A stretch of 48,330 nucleotides of DNA from Phycisphaerales bacterium (GCA_020353195.1 CP070691.1:3215894-3264223), one strand, 5' to 3'; counted from the stretch's first letter, positions 14,814-24,202 are shown. A program made the numbers and translations. Notes: a model not told the origin generated them from the letters alone.

Positions 14814-16814
14814 ATGCCAACGGGTGATAACCACCGGTCTGATGATCTGATGATGCAGTCGCCACAGTGCCATCCGGATTCGCCGTCACCAGGGGCGCCC
14901 CGGCCGCTGCCCATGTCGCCCCGCGAGATGCGCGACCGGGGGTGGAGCGAGATCGACGTCGTCTTCGTCACCGGCGACGCCTACGTCGACCACCCCAGCT
15001 TCGCAGCAGCCATGCTCGGACGCGTGCTTGAATCCGCCGGGTTTCGCGTGGCCGTCCTCGCCCAGCCCGATTGGCGCAGTTGCCGGCCGTGGCGGCGGTT
15101 CGGGCGCCCAAACCTGTTCTTCGCCGTCAGCACCGGCAACATGGACTCCCTGATCAACCATTACACCGCCAACAGGAAGGTGCGCAACGACGACGCCTAC
15201 TCACCAGGGGGGCGGATAGGCCGGCGGCCTGACCGCGCCGCGCTGGCTTACTGCCACCGGGCCCGCGAAGCCCATCGCGGTGTACCCGTGGTCGCCGGCG
15301 GAGTCGAAGCTTCACTGCGGCGATTGGCCCACTACGACTACTGGAGCGACACCGTCCGCCGGTCCATCGTGCTCGACTCAAAGGCCGACCTGGTCGTCTA
15401 TGGAATGGGCGAGGATGCGATCCTCGAAATCGCTCGGCGCCTGGCGGACGGTCAGTCACCCCGCGACCTTCGCGATATGCGGGGCGTGGCCTATGCCGTC
15501 GGCAAGAGCGAGACGCCGCCGTCCGGCGACGACGTGGTGGTCATCCCGTCGTACGAAGACATCAAAGCTGACAAACATGCCTTCGCTGAGGCCACGCGCT
15601 TGGCCCACCGTGAAACGAACCCACACAACGCCAGAACAGTCGTGCAGTATCACGCCGACCAGGCAGTCGTGGTCAACCCGCCCCGCCTGCCCGCGTCGAC
15701 GGAGGACATGGACCGTTACTACGACCTCCCGTTCACCCGCCTTCCGCATCCGTCCTACACCGAGCCGATCCCCGCCCATGCCATGATCAAGGACTCGGTG
15801 ACGATCCTGAGAGGCTGCTTCGGCGGGTGCACGTTCTGCTCGATCACCGCCCACCAGGGACGGATCATCCAGTCCCGGAGCAAGCAGTCGATCGTCCGCG
15901 AGGTCCGGCGAATGGTGAAGGACCCGGATTTCTCAGGCGTGATCAGTGACATCGGCGGGCCCACGGCCAACATGTATCGGATGGGTTGCTCCCGACCCGA
16001 GATCGAGAGAACCTGCCGACGGCTCTCCTGCGTTCACCCCGAGATCTGCAAGCTGCTTGACACCGACCACACGCCGCTGATCGACCTGATGCGGACCGTC
16101 CGCAAGCAGAAGGGCGTGGCCAGCGTGTTCGTGGCCAGCGGGGTGCGGATGGACCTGGCCTGCCGGTCGCCAAAGTACATCCGGGAGTTGGCCGGTCATC
16201 ACGTCGGCGGGCACCTCAGTGTCGCGCCCGAGCACACCGATCCCGCGACGCTCAACATCATGAAAAAACCGCCGGTGGCGTCGTTCGAGCGATTCGCCAA
16301 GGCGTTCGAGGCCGAATCCAAGAAGGCCGGGAAAAAGCAGTACCTGGCGCCCTATTTCATCGCGTCGCACCCGGGCAGCGACCTGGCGGCCATGATCGAC
16401 CTGGCCGTCTATCTGAAGCGATCCGGCTGCCGGCCCGAGCAGGTGCAGGATTTCATCCCGGCTCCAATGGACGTCGCCACCTGCATGTACTACACGGGCA
16501 TCGACCCGTTCACGAAGAAACCCGTGCCCGTCGCCCGGCGCCTGCGAGACCGCAGGCTGCAGCGGGCGTTGGCGCAGTTCTTCAAGCCGGAGAACTACTT
16601 CCTGGCTCGCGAAGCGCTTCTCAAAGCGGGCCGGAGCGACCTGATCGGCTACGGCGCCGACGCGCTGATCCTGCCCAAACCGCCACCCGGCGCCGGGCGA
16701 GCGCCCCGCGCTCCGTCAGCGCCAGCCCGGCGGTCCGGAAGCGCGCGGACAACACCGACCGGCACAGGGTACCGCCCCCACCGCAAGACCGCCCGTCGTC
16801 GGAAGCGTCCGTGA
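14814..16814 (+). CDS. ygiQ: YgiQ family radical SAM protein
   Basis: This 666-residue protein matches E. coli YgiQ-type proteins throughout: VTGDAYVDHPSF near the N-terminus, VEASLRRLAHYDYWSDTVRR, the radical-SAM cluster C335-x3-C339-x2-C342 (GCFGGCTFCSI), SDIGGPTANMY, and HHVGGHLSVAPEHT. The biochemical reaction of YgiQ is unknown to me. The RPLPMSPREM segment aligns with conserved family sequence, so the start should lie at 14814 rather than at the internal Met 14913. The last ~45 residues are Arg/Pro-rich, as in other YgiQ tails. It is convergent with the zinc-ribbon membrane gene. Confidence 0.92.
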   Translation: MPTGDNHRSDDLMMQSPQCHPDSPSPGAPRPLPMSPREMRDRGWSEIDVVFVTGDAYVDHPSFAAAMLGRVLESAGFRVAVLAQPDWRSCRPWRRFGRPNLFFAVSTGNMDSLINHYTANRKVRNDDAYSPGGRIGRRPDRAALAYCHRAREAHRGVPVVAGGVEASLRRLAHYDYWSDTVRRSIVLDSKADLVVYGMGEDAILEIARRLADGQSPRDLRDMRGVAYAVGKSETPPSGDDVVVIPSYEDIKADKHAFAEATRLAHRETNPHNARTVVQYHADQAVVVNPPRLPASTEDMDRYYDLPFTRLPHPSYTEPIPAHAMIKDSVTILRGCFGGCTFCSITAHQGRIIQSRSKQSIVREVRRMVKDPDFSGVISDIGGPTANMYRMGCSRPEIERTCRRLSCVHPEICKLLDTDHTPLIDLMRTVRKQKGVASVFVASGVRMDLACRSPKYIRELAGHHVGGHLSVAPEHTDPATLNIMKKPPVASFERFAKAFEAESKKAGKKQYLAPYFIASHPGSDLAAMIDLAVYLKRSGCRPEQVQDFIPAPMDVATCMYYTGIDPFTKKPVPVARRLRDRRLQRALAQFFKPENYFLAREALLKAGRSDLIGYGADALILPKPPPGAGRAPRAPSAPARRSGSARTTPTGTGYRPHRKTARRRKRP

Positions 16815-16891
16815 GCCCGCGCCAGTCCGTGGGGGCCTTTCGCCGATATCCGCGTGAATCGGATGCTGACTCCGCCCTCGAACAATCCTGC

Positions 16892-17896
16892 CTAGGAGAG
16901 AAGCAGAAGCCCAACGCCCAGCAGGCCGACCATCAACAGGGCAAACGGCATCGCCAGGGCATACATGAGCAGAATTCGAATCAGGTGAACGCGCGAACGA
17001 ATCAACTGGCGTGTGAAGTCACTGCGCAGCGCACCGACCCAACCCAGGACACCGACCAGTATGACCGAAACGATCAGCACGAACACTACGCACTTGTAGA
17101 TGTCGTTTCGTATGTTGAGAAGGTACAAACGGGTTGCGCATTCCACGATCGCAGCCAGCGCGACGACCAGCCCAAGGTACACGAGCTTGCACGATTCCAC
17201 GCATGACGCGGCGATGATCGTCTTTGGCGGCTTGGCGAACTTCGGCAGCCCCTTGCGGATCTGCGTCCATATCCCCACCCCCGCGACAGATAGCCAAAGA
17301 AGGATCATCCAGCCAACAATCACGGCGCTAGTGCCAATCCACCAGGCATCGGTGGCAAACACGATGGCGCGCGTTCTTACAGAGGCCATCTGCAGGTGAA
17401 GACGGCGCACGCGGTCATAGTCTATGGCGCCGAATACGTTAGGCGGGTCGGATTCGTACCCGGACGAACGCCCGAACATTGCCCACGTCCACGTCTGCTC
17501 GACGACTGCCGTTGCGGGTTCTCTTTGGGGATCCTTCGAGTCAAAGTAATACGTGCGTTCAATCGTCTGGACGGCAAGTGAATCCGCGGCCCCGACCGAT
17601 ACCAGCACGATCGCCCCCGCGATCAGCATGTTCACGAGCAGCATGCGCAAACACCGGCGCATGTCGCCCGGGCGGTCCAGGGCCCACCACCAGCCGGGCG
17701 GGTGTTTGCGCACCAGCGAGAACATCTCCCGCCACAGCCGGGCCGGCGAGTCGACGAGTTCCCGCGCCTCCCGCCGAAGGGCTTCGGGCACGCTCCGCAT
17801 CCCGCATTCCGGACACACCCATCCGTCAGGCAGGCCGTGCAGACTGTACCCGCAGTAGAGACAGCGCGGTCCGTTTTCCCGGTTCCCGCTTCCCAT
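16892..17896 (-). CDS. Membrane protein with N-terminal zinc ribbon
   Basis: The N-terminus carries a rubredoxin-like zinc ribbon (CLYCGYSLHGLP...CPECG, residues ~12-32), a pattern common at the ends of planctomycete membrane proteins. The 334-residue protein then has four to six hydrophobic segments: ~85-105 (MLLVNMLIAGAIVLVSVG), ~185-210, ~240-255, ~270-290 and ~305-334. The soluble loop between the first and second is Asp/Tyr-rich. No catalytic motif is recognised and the function is unknown. It is transcribed divergently from the GNAT gene; no clear Shine-Dalgarno precedes the start. Confidence 0.7.
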   Translation of the reverse strand: MGSGNRENGPRCLYCGYSLHGLPDGWVCPECGMRSVPEALRREARELVDSPARLWREMFSLVRKHPPGWWWALDRPGDMRRCLRMLLVNMLIAGAIVLVSVGAADSLAVQTIERTYYFDSKDPQREPATAVVEQTWTWAMFGRSSGYESDPPNVFGAIDYDRVRRLHLQMASVRTRAIVFATDAWWIGTSAVIVGWMILLWLSVAGVGIWTQIRKGLPKFAKPPKTIIAASCVESCKLVYLGLVVALAAIVECATRLYLLNIRNDIYKCVVFVLIVSVILVGVLGWVGALRSDFTRQLIRSRVHLIRILLMYALAMPFALLMVGLLGVGLLLLS

Positions 17897-18018
17897 TCAC
17901 GCGCCGATCGGAAGAAGGGCCTTCACACAGTTGCCCCTTACGCGGCAATCGTTCCCCACTTCCCGCACGCCGCCCATGGCGCGGTTAAGCCCGGGCGGGC
18001 CCAGGCCCAAGGGGCGCC

Positions 18019-18047
18019 TTGCGGCCACCGTGCCCGGATGATATGCT
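18019..18047 (+). promoter_or_regulatory. Sigma70-like promoter of the GNAT gene
   Basis: TTGCGG (18019-18024), a 17-nt spacer, and TATGCT (18042-18047). Predicted transcription start is near 18054, about 85 nt before the ATG. Confidence 0.5.
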
Positions 18048-18138
18048 GTGCCACCCGATCGGGCGCGGCGGAAATGGAACGTCGGCCGTCGCTTGGCTGC
18101 GTGCCCGCTCGGCAGAGTTCGTCATCAGGAGGCACGCG

Positions 18139-18759
18139 ATGAACCTGGACGCCTATCCGAAAGAGGTCGGCCTCAAGGGCGGCAAGGCCGTCCGGATCCG
18201 CCCGCTGCAAAACGACGATTTCGATCGGTTGTTCGCGTTTTTCCAATCCCTGACCCCCGAGGACCGCATCTACCTGCGCCACGACGTGAGCGATCCGAAG
18301 CTGATCCGCAAATGGACCAGCGAGATCAACCTGAACTACGTCATCCCGCTGGTGGCCCTGGACGGTGACACCATCGTCGGCGATGGAACGCTGCATATCG
18401 CCACGCACGGGTGGATGCAGCATGTCGGCCACATACGCCTGGTTGTCGCGAGAAGCCACCAGCGCCTCGGCCTGGGCACCTTGCTCGCCCGCGAACTCGT
18501 GGGCTTGGCCGAAGGTCACGGACTAGAGAAATTACAGGGACACGTTATTGAGAGTAACCTTAGCGCGGCCAAGATGTTCGAGCGCGTCGGCTTCGAGAAG
18601 GTCGCGGTCCTCAAAGATCTCGTCAAGGACCAGAACGGGCGCGACCAGAACCTGGCCATTATGATTAACGATGTTGCCCGCCTTAGCCAGATCATGGAGG
18701 ACTGGATTCAGGATTCCATGATCCCGGGGTATCGCGGTTCCGGAGAAGGCTACGGGTAG
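18139..18759 (+). CDS. GNAT family N-acetyltransferase
   Basis: The start is fixed by AGGAGG 7 nt before ATG 18139, giving 206 residues. The GNAT fold is seen in VRIRPLQNDDFDRLFAFF (strand 1/helix 1), the acetyl-CoA pyrophosphate-binding region VARSHQRLGLGTLLARELVGLA (Q-R-x-G-x-G-type) and the following ESNLSAAKMFERVGF motif. This resembles the acetyltransferase domains of protein lysine acetyltransferases of the Pat type, but without an attached nucleotide-binding domain. The substrate cannot be deduced. It is monocistronic, with its own candidate promoter and a GC-rich palindrome downstream. Confidence 0.85.
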   Translation: MNLDAYPKEVGLKGGKAVRIRPLQNDDFDRLFAFFQSLTPEDRIYLRHDVSDPKLIRKWTSEINLNYVIPLVALDGDTIVGDGTLHIATHGWMQHVGHIRLVVARSHQRLGLGTLLARELVGLAEGHGLEKLQGHVIESNLSAAKMFERVGFEKVAVLKDLVKDQNGRDQNLAIMINDVARLSQIMEDWIQDSMIPGYRGSGEGYG

Positions 18760-19089
18760 CCTGCCGTGGTCAGCCCTGCGGCACCCGCCGCGGATGCGGC
18801 GGCCATCTGCATGCGGCGAGGCGGCCGCCGCCGGAACCCGCAGCCTGCCGGAATCCAAGACACCGAAACGTCGCGAGCGTCCGTGACGACGAAGCCGGAC
18901 CTGGGACGCGACGGGGCGCCCCGGAGGAAAGCCGCACGCTCGGGCCCGCCCGCGGGCCCACCGAATCACTGAGCATATTTTCCGTGAAAATCTCGGTTTC
19001 TCGTGCGGAACGTGTTGCGAGATTTGCATACAATGAATCAGTTTGTCGCCGTCCCCGGTTGACGGACGTACCTTGGGTGTGTAACGACT
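18760..19089. other. Intergenic region upstream of the kor operon
   Basis: This 330-bp gap holds no gene. It contains the GC-rich palindrome GGGCCCGC-CC-GCGGGCCC (18942-18959), possibly a terminator without T-tract. An AT-rich inverted repeat ATTTTC-CGT-GAAAAT (18977-18991) stands out from the GC-rich surroundings. A TACAAT -10-like hexamer lies at 19029-19034. The last two could form operator and promoter of korDABC. Confidence 0.5.
18977..18991. promoter_or_regulatory. AT-rich inverted repeat, possible operator of korDABC
   Basis: ATTTTC and GAAAAT are separated by 3 nt, about 40 nt upstream of the candidate -10 (TACAAT, 19029-19034). No -35 of sigma70 type is placed correctly; GGAAC at 19007-19011 is weakly ECF-like. 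Regulator binding is inference. Confidence 0.3.
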
Positions 19090-19416
19090 ATGGAAGCGAC
19101 TCAAATGAGCGAACGATCCGGCCCATCCGGCGAACCGACAACGACGGCTTCGAAACCCGGGAAGAAGAAGATCCCCGGCGTGATATCCATTGACGGGGAG
19201 CGGTGCAAGGGCTGCGGCTACTGCGTGGCGTTCTGCCCGCTCGGTGTTCTGGCCATGGCCGTCCGGTTCAACTCCAAGGGATATCACTACCCCGAGGTCA
19301 TCGACGCTGAGAAATGCAGCGGCTGCGATTTGTGCGGAATGTACTGCCCGGATTTCGCGATCCACGGCTCGCGAGACAATCGTTCGGGCAAGAGCGAGGA
19401 ATCAGAGACGGAGTGA
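19090..19416 (+). CDS. korD: 2-oxoacid:ferredoxin oxidoreductase, delta (ferredoxin) subunit
   Basis: A 108-residue 2[4Fe-4S] ferredoxin that shuttles electrons in the four-subunit complex. Two cluster motifs are visible: CKGCGYCVAFCP (~38-49) and CSGCDLCGMYCP (~78-89), in a core typical of KorD/OorD (PEVIDAEKCSGC). The charged N-terminal ~30 residues look disordered; an alternative ATG at 19105 would remove five of them. It is first in the operon, and the next gene begins 6 nt after its stop. Confidence 0.9.
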   Translation: MEATQMSERSGPSGEPTTTASKPGKKKIPGVISIDGERCKGCGYCVAFCPLGVLAMAVRFNSKGYHYPEVIDAEKCSGCDLCGMYCPDFAIHGSRDNRSGKSEESETE

Positions 19417-19422
19417 ATCGGA

Positions 19423-20583
19423 GTGCCAGGTTACGTCAGCGCGGAACTTACGGGAGCCCACTACATCGACGGAGACCATGCAACGGCGGAGGGCGCCATC
19501 GCCGCGGGCTGCAACTTCGTCGCCGGCTACCCCATTACACCATCCACCGAAGTCGTCGAGCGACTGGCCGGGCGATTCCCCAGCACCGGCGGCAACTTCA
19601 TCCAGATGGAGGACGAGATCGCCTCGTCGATCGCGATCCAGGGCGCGGTGTGGGGTGGCGCCAAGGCCATGACCGTCAGCTCCGGCCCGGGCATCTCGCT
19701 GATGATGGAGCATATCGGATTGGCGGCGATGACGGAGGTCCCATGTGTGTTCGTCAACGTGCAGCGTGGCGGCCCGTCGACGGGCCTGCCCACCCTGCCC
19801 GCCCAGGCGGACATGATGCAGGCCCGGTGGGGCTCGCACGGAGACTACGAGATCATCGCCCTGTCACCCAACAGCCCGCAGGAATGTTTCGACCTGATCA
19901 TCCACGCGTTCAACCTGTCAGAGCAGTACCGGGTCCCCGTCATGTTCATGATGGACGAAAGCGTGGGCCACATGACCGAGAAGGTCGTCATTCCTCCCTA
20001 TAACCAGATCGAGGTCACGCCCCGGCGGTTCACGACCAAGCGCCCAGGCGAGTATAAGCCCTTTGCGTTGGACAACGGCAGTATGGTCCCGCCGATGGTC
20101 AAAGCCGGCGAAGGGTACGGGATCCACATCACCGGCTTGACGCACGACGAACGGGGCTATCCCGTGATGAACGCACAGATCCAGGATCGCCTGGTCAATC
20201 GCCTGGTCGACAAGATCCTCAAGAACGTCGATAAGATCACCCGCGTCAGAGACGACGGCGTCGAGGGTGCAGACGTCGTGGTCGTCAGCTACGGGATTAC
20301 GTCGCGGATCAGCATGCGAGCCGTCCGGATGGCGCGGGAGAAGGGCGTCAAGGTCGGCCACTTGCGGCTGGTGGTGGTCTGGCCCTTTCCTGAGCAACTG
20401 GTGCGCCAGTTGGCCAGGAAAGTAAAGGCGATGGTCGTGCCGGAAATCAACCTCGGGCAGGTGGTGCTCGAAGTGGAGCGTTGCGCGGCAGGCAACTGCA
20501 ACGTCGTTTCGGTACCGCACGCCGGCGGGGCCGTCCACAATCCCAATACCATTTACAGCGCCATCATGGAGGCGGCAGGATGA
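19423..20583 (+). CDS. korA: 2-oxoacid:ferredoxin oxidoreductase, alpha subunit
   Basis: The GTG start at 19423 gives 386 residues. The protein contains the pyrimidine-binding half of the thiamine-diphosphate site: EGAIAAGCNFVAGYPITPST (~24-43), a conserved ISLMMEHIGLAAMTEVP segment and NVQRGGPSTGLPT, all typical of KorA/VorB. The complex oxidatively decarboxylates a 2-oxoacid (most often 2-oxoglutarate) with CoA, reducing ferredoxin, or runs in reverse to fix CO2. The gamma domain is a separate gene, as in four-subunit enzymes. Its stop overlaps the korB start (ATGA). Confidence 0.9.
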   Translation: MPGYVSAELTGAHYIDGDHATAEGAIAAGCNFVAGYPITPSTEVVERLAGRFPSTGGNFIQMEDEIASSIAIQGAVWGGAKAMTVSSGPGISLMMEHIGLAAMTEVPCVFVNVQRGGPSTGLPTLPAQADMMQARWGSHGDYEIIALSPNSPQECFDLIIHAFNLSEQYRVPVMFMMDESVGHMTEKVVIPPYNQIEVTPRRFTTKRPGEYKPFALDNGSMVPPMVKAGEGYGIHITGLTHDERGYPVMNAQIQDRLVNRLVDKILKNVDKITRVRDDGVEGADVVVVSYGITSRISMRAVRMAREKGVKVGHLRLVVVWPFPEQLVRQLARKVKAMVVPEINLGQVVLEVERCAAGNCNVVSVPHAGGAVHNPNTIYSAIMEAAG

Positions 20584-21479
20584 CGACAAAAGCGGGCCCG
20601 AAAAACCCGGTCGAGCGATATCTGCGCATGGACCGCATGCCGCACATCTGGTGCCCGGGCTGCGGCATCGGGACCACGGTCAACTGCTTCGCCCGAGCCA
20701 TCGAACAGTCGGGCGTGGACCTGAAGAAGCTGGCCATCGTGTCGGGCATCGGATGCACCGGGCGCGTGGCAGGCTACCTGAGTTTCGACTCGTTCCACAC
20801 CACGCACGGGCGGGCCATCCCGTTCGCCACGGGGTTGAAGATGGCCAACCCCGAGTTGAAGGTGGTCGTCTACAGCGGTGACGGCGACCTCGTCGCGATC
20901 GGCGGGAACCACTTCATCCACGCCGCCCGCCGCAACGCCGATCTGACCGTCTTCTGCGTCAATAACTTCAACTACGCCATGACCGGCGGGCAGATCGCCC
21001 CGACCACGCCGCTCGATGCCGTGGGTACCACCTCCCCGTACGGCGTGTGCGAGCGCCCGTTCAACCTGCCCTTCCTGGCCAAGTCGTGCGGAGCCGTTTA
21101 CGTGGCTCGCTGGACCGCCTATCACGTCCGCCAGCTCACCAAGTCGATGATCGAGGCCATGGACAAGCGTGGTTTCAGCTTCGTGGAGATCATCACGCCG
21201 TGTCCCACCCTGTATGAGCGACGCAACCGACTGGGCGACGGCCTGGCACGCATGGAGTGGTTCAGGGACAACAGCGTGATCAGGCACGGCTCGGATACTC
21301 GCTACGCGGATATCGGGTTCCAGGAGAAGATCATCTGCGGCAAGTTCGTCGACGTGGACCGCCCGTCGCTTCTGGAGATGACTCAGGCCAAGCTCGGCGA
21401 CGTCGTCAGCCACCGGCGGTGGCAGGAGATGTCGCGGAGACAGAGAAGGCCGCTCGGAGAGGAAGCCACGAAGGGATAA
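20580..21479 (+). CDS. korB: 2-oxoacid:ferredoxin oxidoreductase, beta subunit
   Basis: It starts at ATG 20580, overlapping the korA stop by 4 nt; an open frame runs further upstream inside korA but is not the gene. The 299-residue product has the CPGCGIGT motif (25-32), which with further Cys residues holds a [4Fe-4S] cluster. The diphosphate-binding site of thiamine diphosphate is SGDGDL (99-104) plus NNFNYAMTGGQ (128-138). These are hallmarks of KorB/OorB. Translational coupling with korA fits stoichiometric assembly. Confidence 0.92.
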   Translation: MTTKAGPKNPVERYLRMDRMPHIWCPGCGIGTTVNCFARAIEQSGVDLKKLAIVSGIGCTGRVAGYLSFDSFHTTHGRAIPFATGLKMANPELKVVVYSGDGDLVAIGGNHFIHAARRNADLTVFCVNNFNYAMTGGQIAPTTPLDAVGTTSPYGVCERPFNLPFLAKSCGAVYVARWTAYHVRQLTKSMIEAMDKRGFSFVEIITPCPTLYERRNRLGDGLARMEWFRDNSVIRHGSDTRYADIGFQEKIICGKFVDVDRPSLLEMTQAKLGDVVSHRRWQEMSRRQRRPLGEEATKG

Positions 21480-21483
21480 CCAG

Positions 21484-22062
21484 ATGAGCACAACGGAAAT
21501 CAAGGTCGGCGGGCTCGGCGGACAGGGCGTGATACTGGCCGGCATGATCATCGGGCGCGGCGCGTCCATTTACGGCGAGAAGCACGCCACGTTGACCCAG
21601 GCCTTCGGCCCGGAAGCAAGAGGCAGCGCCTGCAGCGCCCAGATCGTCGTCTCCGATGAACCGGTCGAGTATCCCTACGTCACCGAGCCGAACATCCTCG
21701 TGGTCATGTCGCAGGAGGCGTACACCCGCTTCGCCCCGGAGATGGCCCCGAACGCGACGTTGATCTACGAAGCCGACCTGGTCAAGCCCGGCAGACTGAA
21801 ATCGGGCATATCCTCATTCGGCATCCCGTCCACCAAGATCGCCGAGGAGTTCCGGAGGCGGATGGTCGCCAACATCGTCATGGTCGGCTTCTTTGCCTCC
21901 GTGACGGATTTGGTCACCCCAGACGCCCTGCGACGCTCCGTCGAGGACTCCGTGCCGTCCGGCACAGAGGAACTCAACCTCGCCGCCTTCGACAAGGGCT
22001 ACGCGTACGGCAAAGAGCTACTTGCCGGGCGATCGGCCGGGGCAGCAGCCTCAAAAGCCTGA
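21484..22062 (+). CDS. korC: 2-oxoacid:ferredoxin oxidoreductase, gamma subunit
   Basis: This 192-residue gamma subunit begins with the family signature KVGGLGGQGVILAGMIIGR (7-25) and continues with QAFGPEARGSACSAQIVVSD (~40-59) and a LVVMSQEAY segment. It starts 4 nt after korB and closes the operon. The order delta-alpha-beta-gamma matches bacterial 2-oxoglutarate:ferredoxin oxidoreductases. 2-oxoglutarate is the likeliest substrate, but motifs alone do not exclude a branched-chain 2-oxoacid. Confidence 0.9.
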   Translation: MSTTEIKVGGLGGQGVILAGMIIGRGASIYGEKHATLTQAFGPEARGSACSAQIVVSDEPVEYPYVTEPNILVVMSQEAYTRFAPEMAPNATLIYEADLVKPGRLKSGISSFGIPSTKIAEEFRRRMVANIVMVGFFASVTDLVTPDALRRSVEDSVPSGTEELNLAAFDKGYAYGKELLAGRSAGAAASKA

Positions 22063-22144
22063 CCCTCGCCGGCCGGCGCCAGGCACACGTACCATGCCGT
22101 TATCCGCAGACATAGGCTTGCTGATCGCTACGTGAGGTTCGCCA

Positions 22145-23029
22145 ATGCCGCCTTCGCCAACAGACGGCGTTCCCAACGCCCGACGATCCAACCGAGGGAT
22201 GACCCTTGGCATCGCGGCGATGGCCGCCGTCTGGGTCATCGTGATACTGTCGCGGCATGCAATCTGGGCTCACTGGTGGGCGTACAAGCTGCAACGCACC
22301 GACGATGTCGCCGAACGCCTGGAGTACCTGGCCCGACTGGCCGGACTGGGCGAAGCATCGGTGCCGGTGGCAGCCGACCTGATCCGCAGCAACGATGTCG
22401 AGTTTCGAAGCTTCGGCGTGTTCCTGCTGAGCAAGGCTGACAGTCCGGTCGCCGCCGCTCACCTGCGCTCCGCGATCAACGACGAGGACGAGGACATCAG
22501 GCGAACGGCACTGCAGGCGTATGCGGCCGGCGGCGGCCCCAACGTCATGCGGGAACTGGTCCGGCTCATGAACGGCGACCGGTCGGACGTCGCCCTGACC
22601 GCCACCGCTCAACTGGCTGTCACACGCCGGGCGGAGGCGATCCCGATCCTCATCGACGCGGTCCGCATGCATGCCAACGTCGCCGTGCGCGTTCAGGCCA
22701 TCCAATCGTTGGCGATGGCCGACGCGACCGAAGCCGTCGACGCGCTCATCGACTGCCTTGACGATACGACAACCTACGTCGGACAGACAGCCACGGAGGA
22801 AGCTGCGGCCCGTGCACTGAATGCCGTCGCGAACGCCGGATCCCTGCCTGACCACATCACACACACGGACGGCGTCATGGAACCGGCCCACGTCGTCGGC
22901 GGCGAAGCCGCCAAAGCCCTGCGCATCATCACAGGCCAATCGTTCGGCTATCGGCATGATGATGAAACCGCACGGGCATCGGCCATCGCAGCGTGGCGGC
23001 AATGGCGGGAGTCGCAAGCGGAACCATAG
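22145..23029 (+). CDS. HEAT-repeat membrane-anchored protein
   Basis: The 294-residue product has a basic N-terminus and one hydrophobic segment (~20-40, TLGIAAMAAVWVIVILS) that likely anchors it in the membrane. At least four HEAT/Armadillo-like helical repeats follow, e.g. EDIRRTALQAYAAGGGPNVM and VRVQAIQSLAMADATEAVDAL. The repeats form a scaffold for protein binding. A C-terminal segment (ALRIITGQSFGY...AAWRQWRESQ) resembles endings seen in other planctomycete HEAT proteins. It lies 82 nt after korC; whether it is co-transcribed is unclear. Confidence 0.75.
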   Translation: MPPSPTDGVPNARRSNRGMTLGIAAMAAVWVIVILSRHAIWAHWWAYKLQRTDDVAERLEYLARLAGLGEASVPVAADLIRSNDVEFRSFGVFLLSKADSPVAAAHLRSAINDEDEDIRRTALQAYAAGGGPNVMRELVRLMNGDRSDVALTATAQLAVTRRAEAIPILIDAVRMHANVAVRVQAIQSLAMADATEAVDALIDCLDDTTTYVGQTATEEAAARALNAVANAGSLPDHITHTDGVMEPAHVVGGEAAKALRIITGQSFGYRHDDETARASAIAAWRQWRESQAEP

Positions 23030-23078
23030 CGATGCGGAATGGACGCGTGTAGGTCAGGGCCTCTCCGCCCTCGGCGTG

Positions 23079-24131
23079 TCAATCCGGCTTTCGGCCTCGC
23101 GGACCGTCACTCGTGGTCGACGGGCGGCTCGGCAGATGCACGCCCAGGTTGTTGGCGACCCTGCGGAGTGAGCCCGGTTCGCCGCGGCCCACTGGGGTAT
23201 TGACCAGTTTGTACCGGCCTGTTCCGGGGTCTTGCAGCACCATCGTTGTCGAGCCGCCGCCGTCCATGTTCAGAGCGTGGCAGGCGCCGAGGTCGACGAA
23301 GAACCGGCCCAGTTCGTAGAGCGTGATGCCCTCGCTGACCCCTTTCTGCCGGCCGTCAAAGACCGCCAAAAACAGCGTCCCGCCGTCTTTGTCGATGCCC
23401 ACTGCCGTCCGTGGATTCACCCCGACGAAGCCCGGTTTCTGCCGCCGGGCGGAACGGTCGACCACGTCTCGTCCGTTCTCGACGAGCATGTGGAATCCGG
23501 AAACGGCGTCGGCAATCTTCTCGAGCTCGTACGGCGGATCCGCAATCCGCACCGTCCCGTCCCTGCGAACGATCAGAGCGCCGAAGCGCTCGTCCGGCGG
23601 CGAATAGACGCTGCCGTCGCACGCCCCGAGCCCGACGACCTGCATCGGTTCGCCGCTCTGCTGCCGAAACGGGGCGAACGCACTGGCGTTGACGGCCAAC
23701 TGCACACCACGGCGCTGGGCGAACTCCGGCGTGGTTTCGCTTCGCGTCTCGAAGTCGGGTCCGACGTCGGCGCCGCACGTAGCCACCAGATCGATGCCTT
23801 CGCGCCGCAGGTCAATACGGGCCACCCACACGCGCAACGGGCGGGGCTGATCGTACCGCCGGTATTCCAGCACCAGGCCCGGGTACGGTTCCATCCACCG
23901 GGTTTCGACCGGTTCGAGAAACGGCGTCAACACCGGCTGCGTTGCGGTGGGCGCCGTCGTGGGCTGACCCACCGCCCATGCTGGCGTCACCAGCAGGGCG
24001 ACCAGGATCGCAGGTCCGCGTCGCGTCCGCTGTCTCGCCCGCTCGTCGTCGCCGGTCGTCCCCGGTCGCCGCCTGTCGGCTGCCGTTCTCGGGGCGCGGA
24101 CGGCCCGGTGTGGCCCGGTTCGTGGCATCAT
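23079..24131 (-). CDS. Phosphodiester glycosidase (NAGPA-domain) family protein, exported
   Basis: AAGGAGG 8-9 nt before ATG 24131 sets the start (350 residues). A long basic N-terminus precedes a hydrophobic segment ending in VTPAWAVGQP, probably an atypical signal sequence or anchor. The C-terminal two thirds is the NAGPA/DUF2233 fold: AVNASAFAPF (~145), NPRTAVGIDKDGGTLFLAVFDGR (~260) and the diagnostic ALNMDGGGSTTMV (~305). Family members remove GlcNAc from phosphodiesters; bacterial ones are implicated in exopolysaccharide or wall-sugar metabolism. The gene lies 71 nt downstream of murQ in the same orientation, so a cell-wall salvage role is a plausible inference. Confidence 0.8.
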   Translation of the reverse strand: MMPRTGPHRAVRAPRTAADRRRPGTTGDDERARQRTRRGPAILVALLVTPAWAVGQPTTAPTATQPVLTPFLEPVETRWMEPYPGLVLEYRRYDQPRPLRVWVARIDLRREGIDLVATCGADVGPDFETRSETTPEFAQRRGVQLAVNASAFAPFRQQSGEPMQVVGLGACDGSVYSPPDERFGALIVRRDGTVRIADPPYELEKIADAVSGFHMLVENGRDVVDRSARRQKPGFVGVNPRTAVGIDKDGGTLFLAVFDGRQKGVSEGITLYELGRFFVDLGACHALNMDGGGSTTMVLQDPGTGRYKLVNTPVGRGEPGSLRRVANNLGVHLPSRPSTTSDGPRGRKPD

Positions 24132-24202
24132 GCTGCCCGCCCTCCTTCCCTGTGTTCTGGGGTCCCTTTCTTGACGCTCCGTCCCGGCCGCCAAGCGCGC
24201 CC

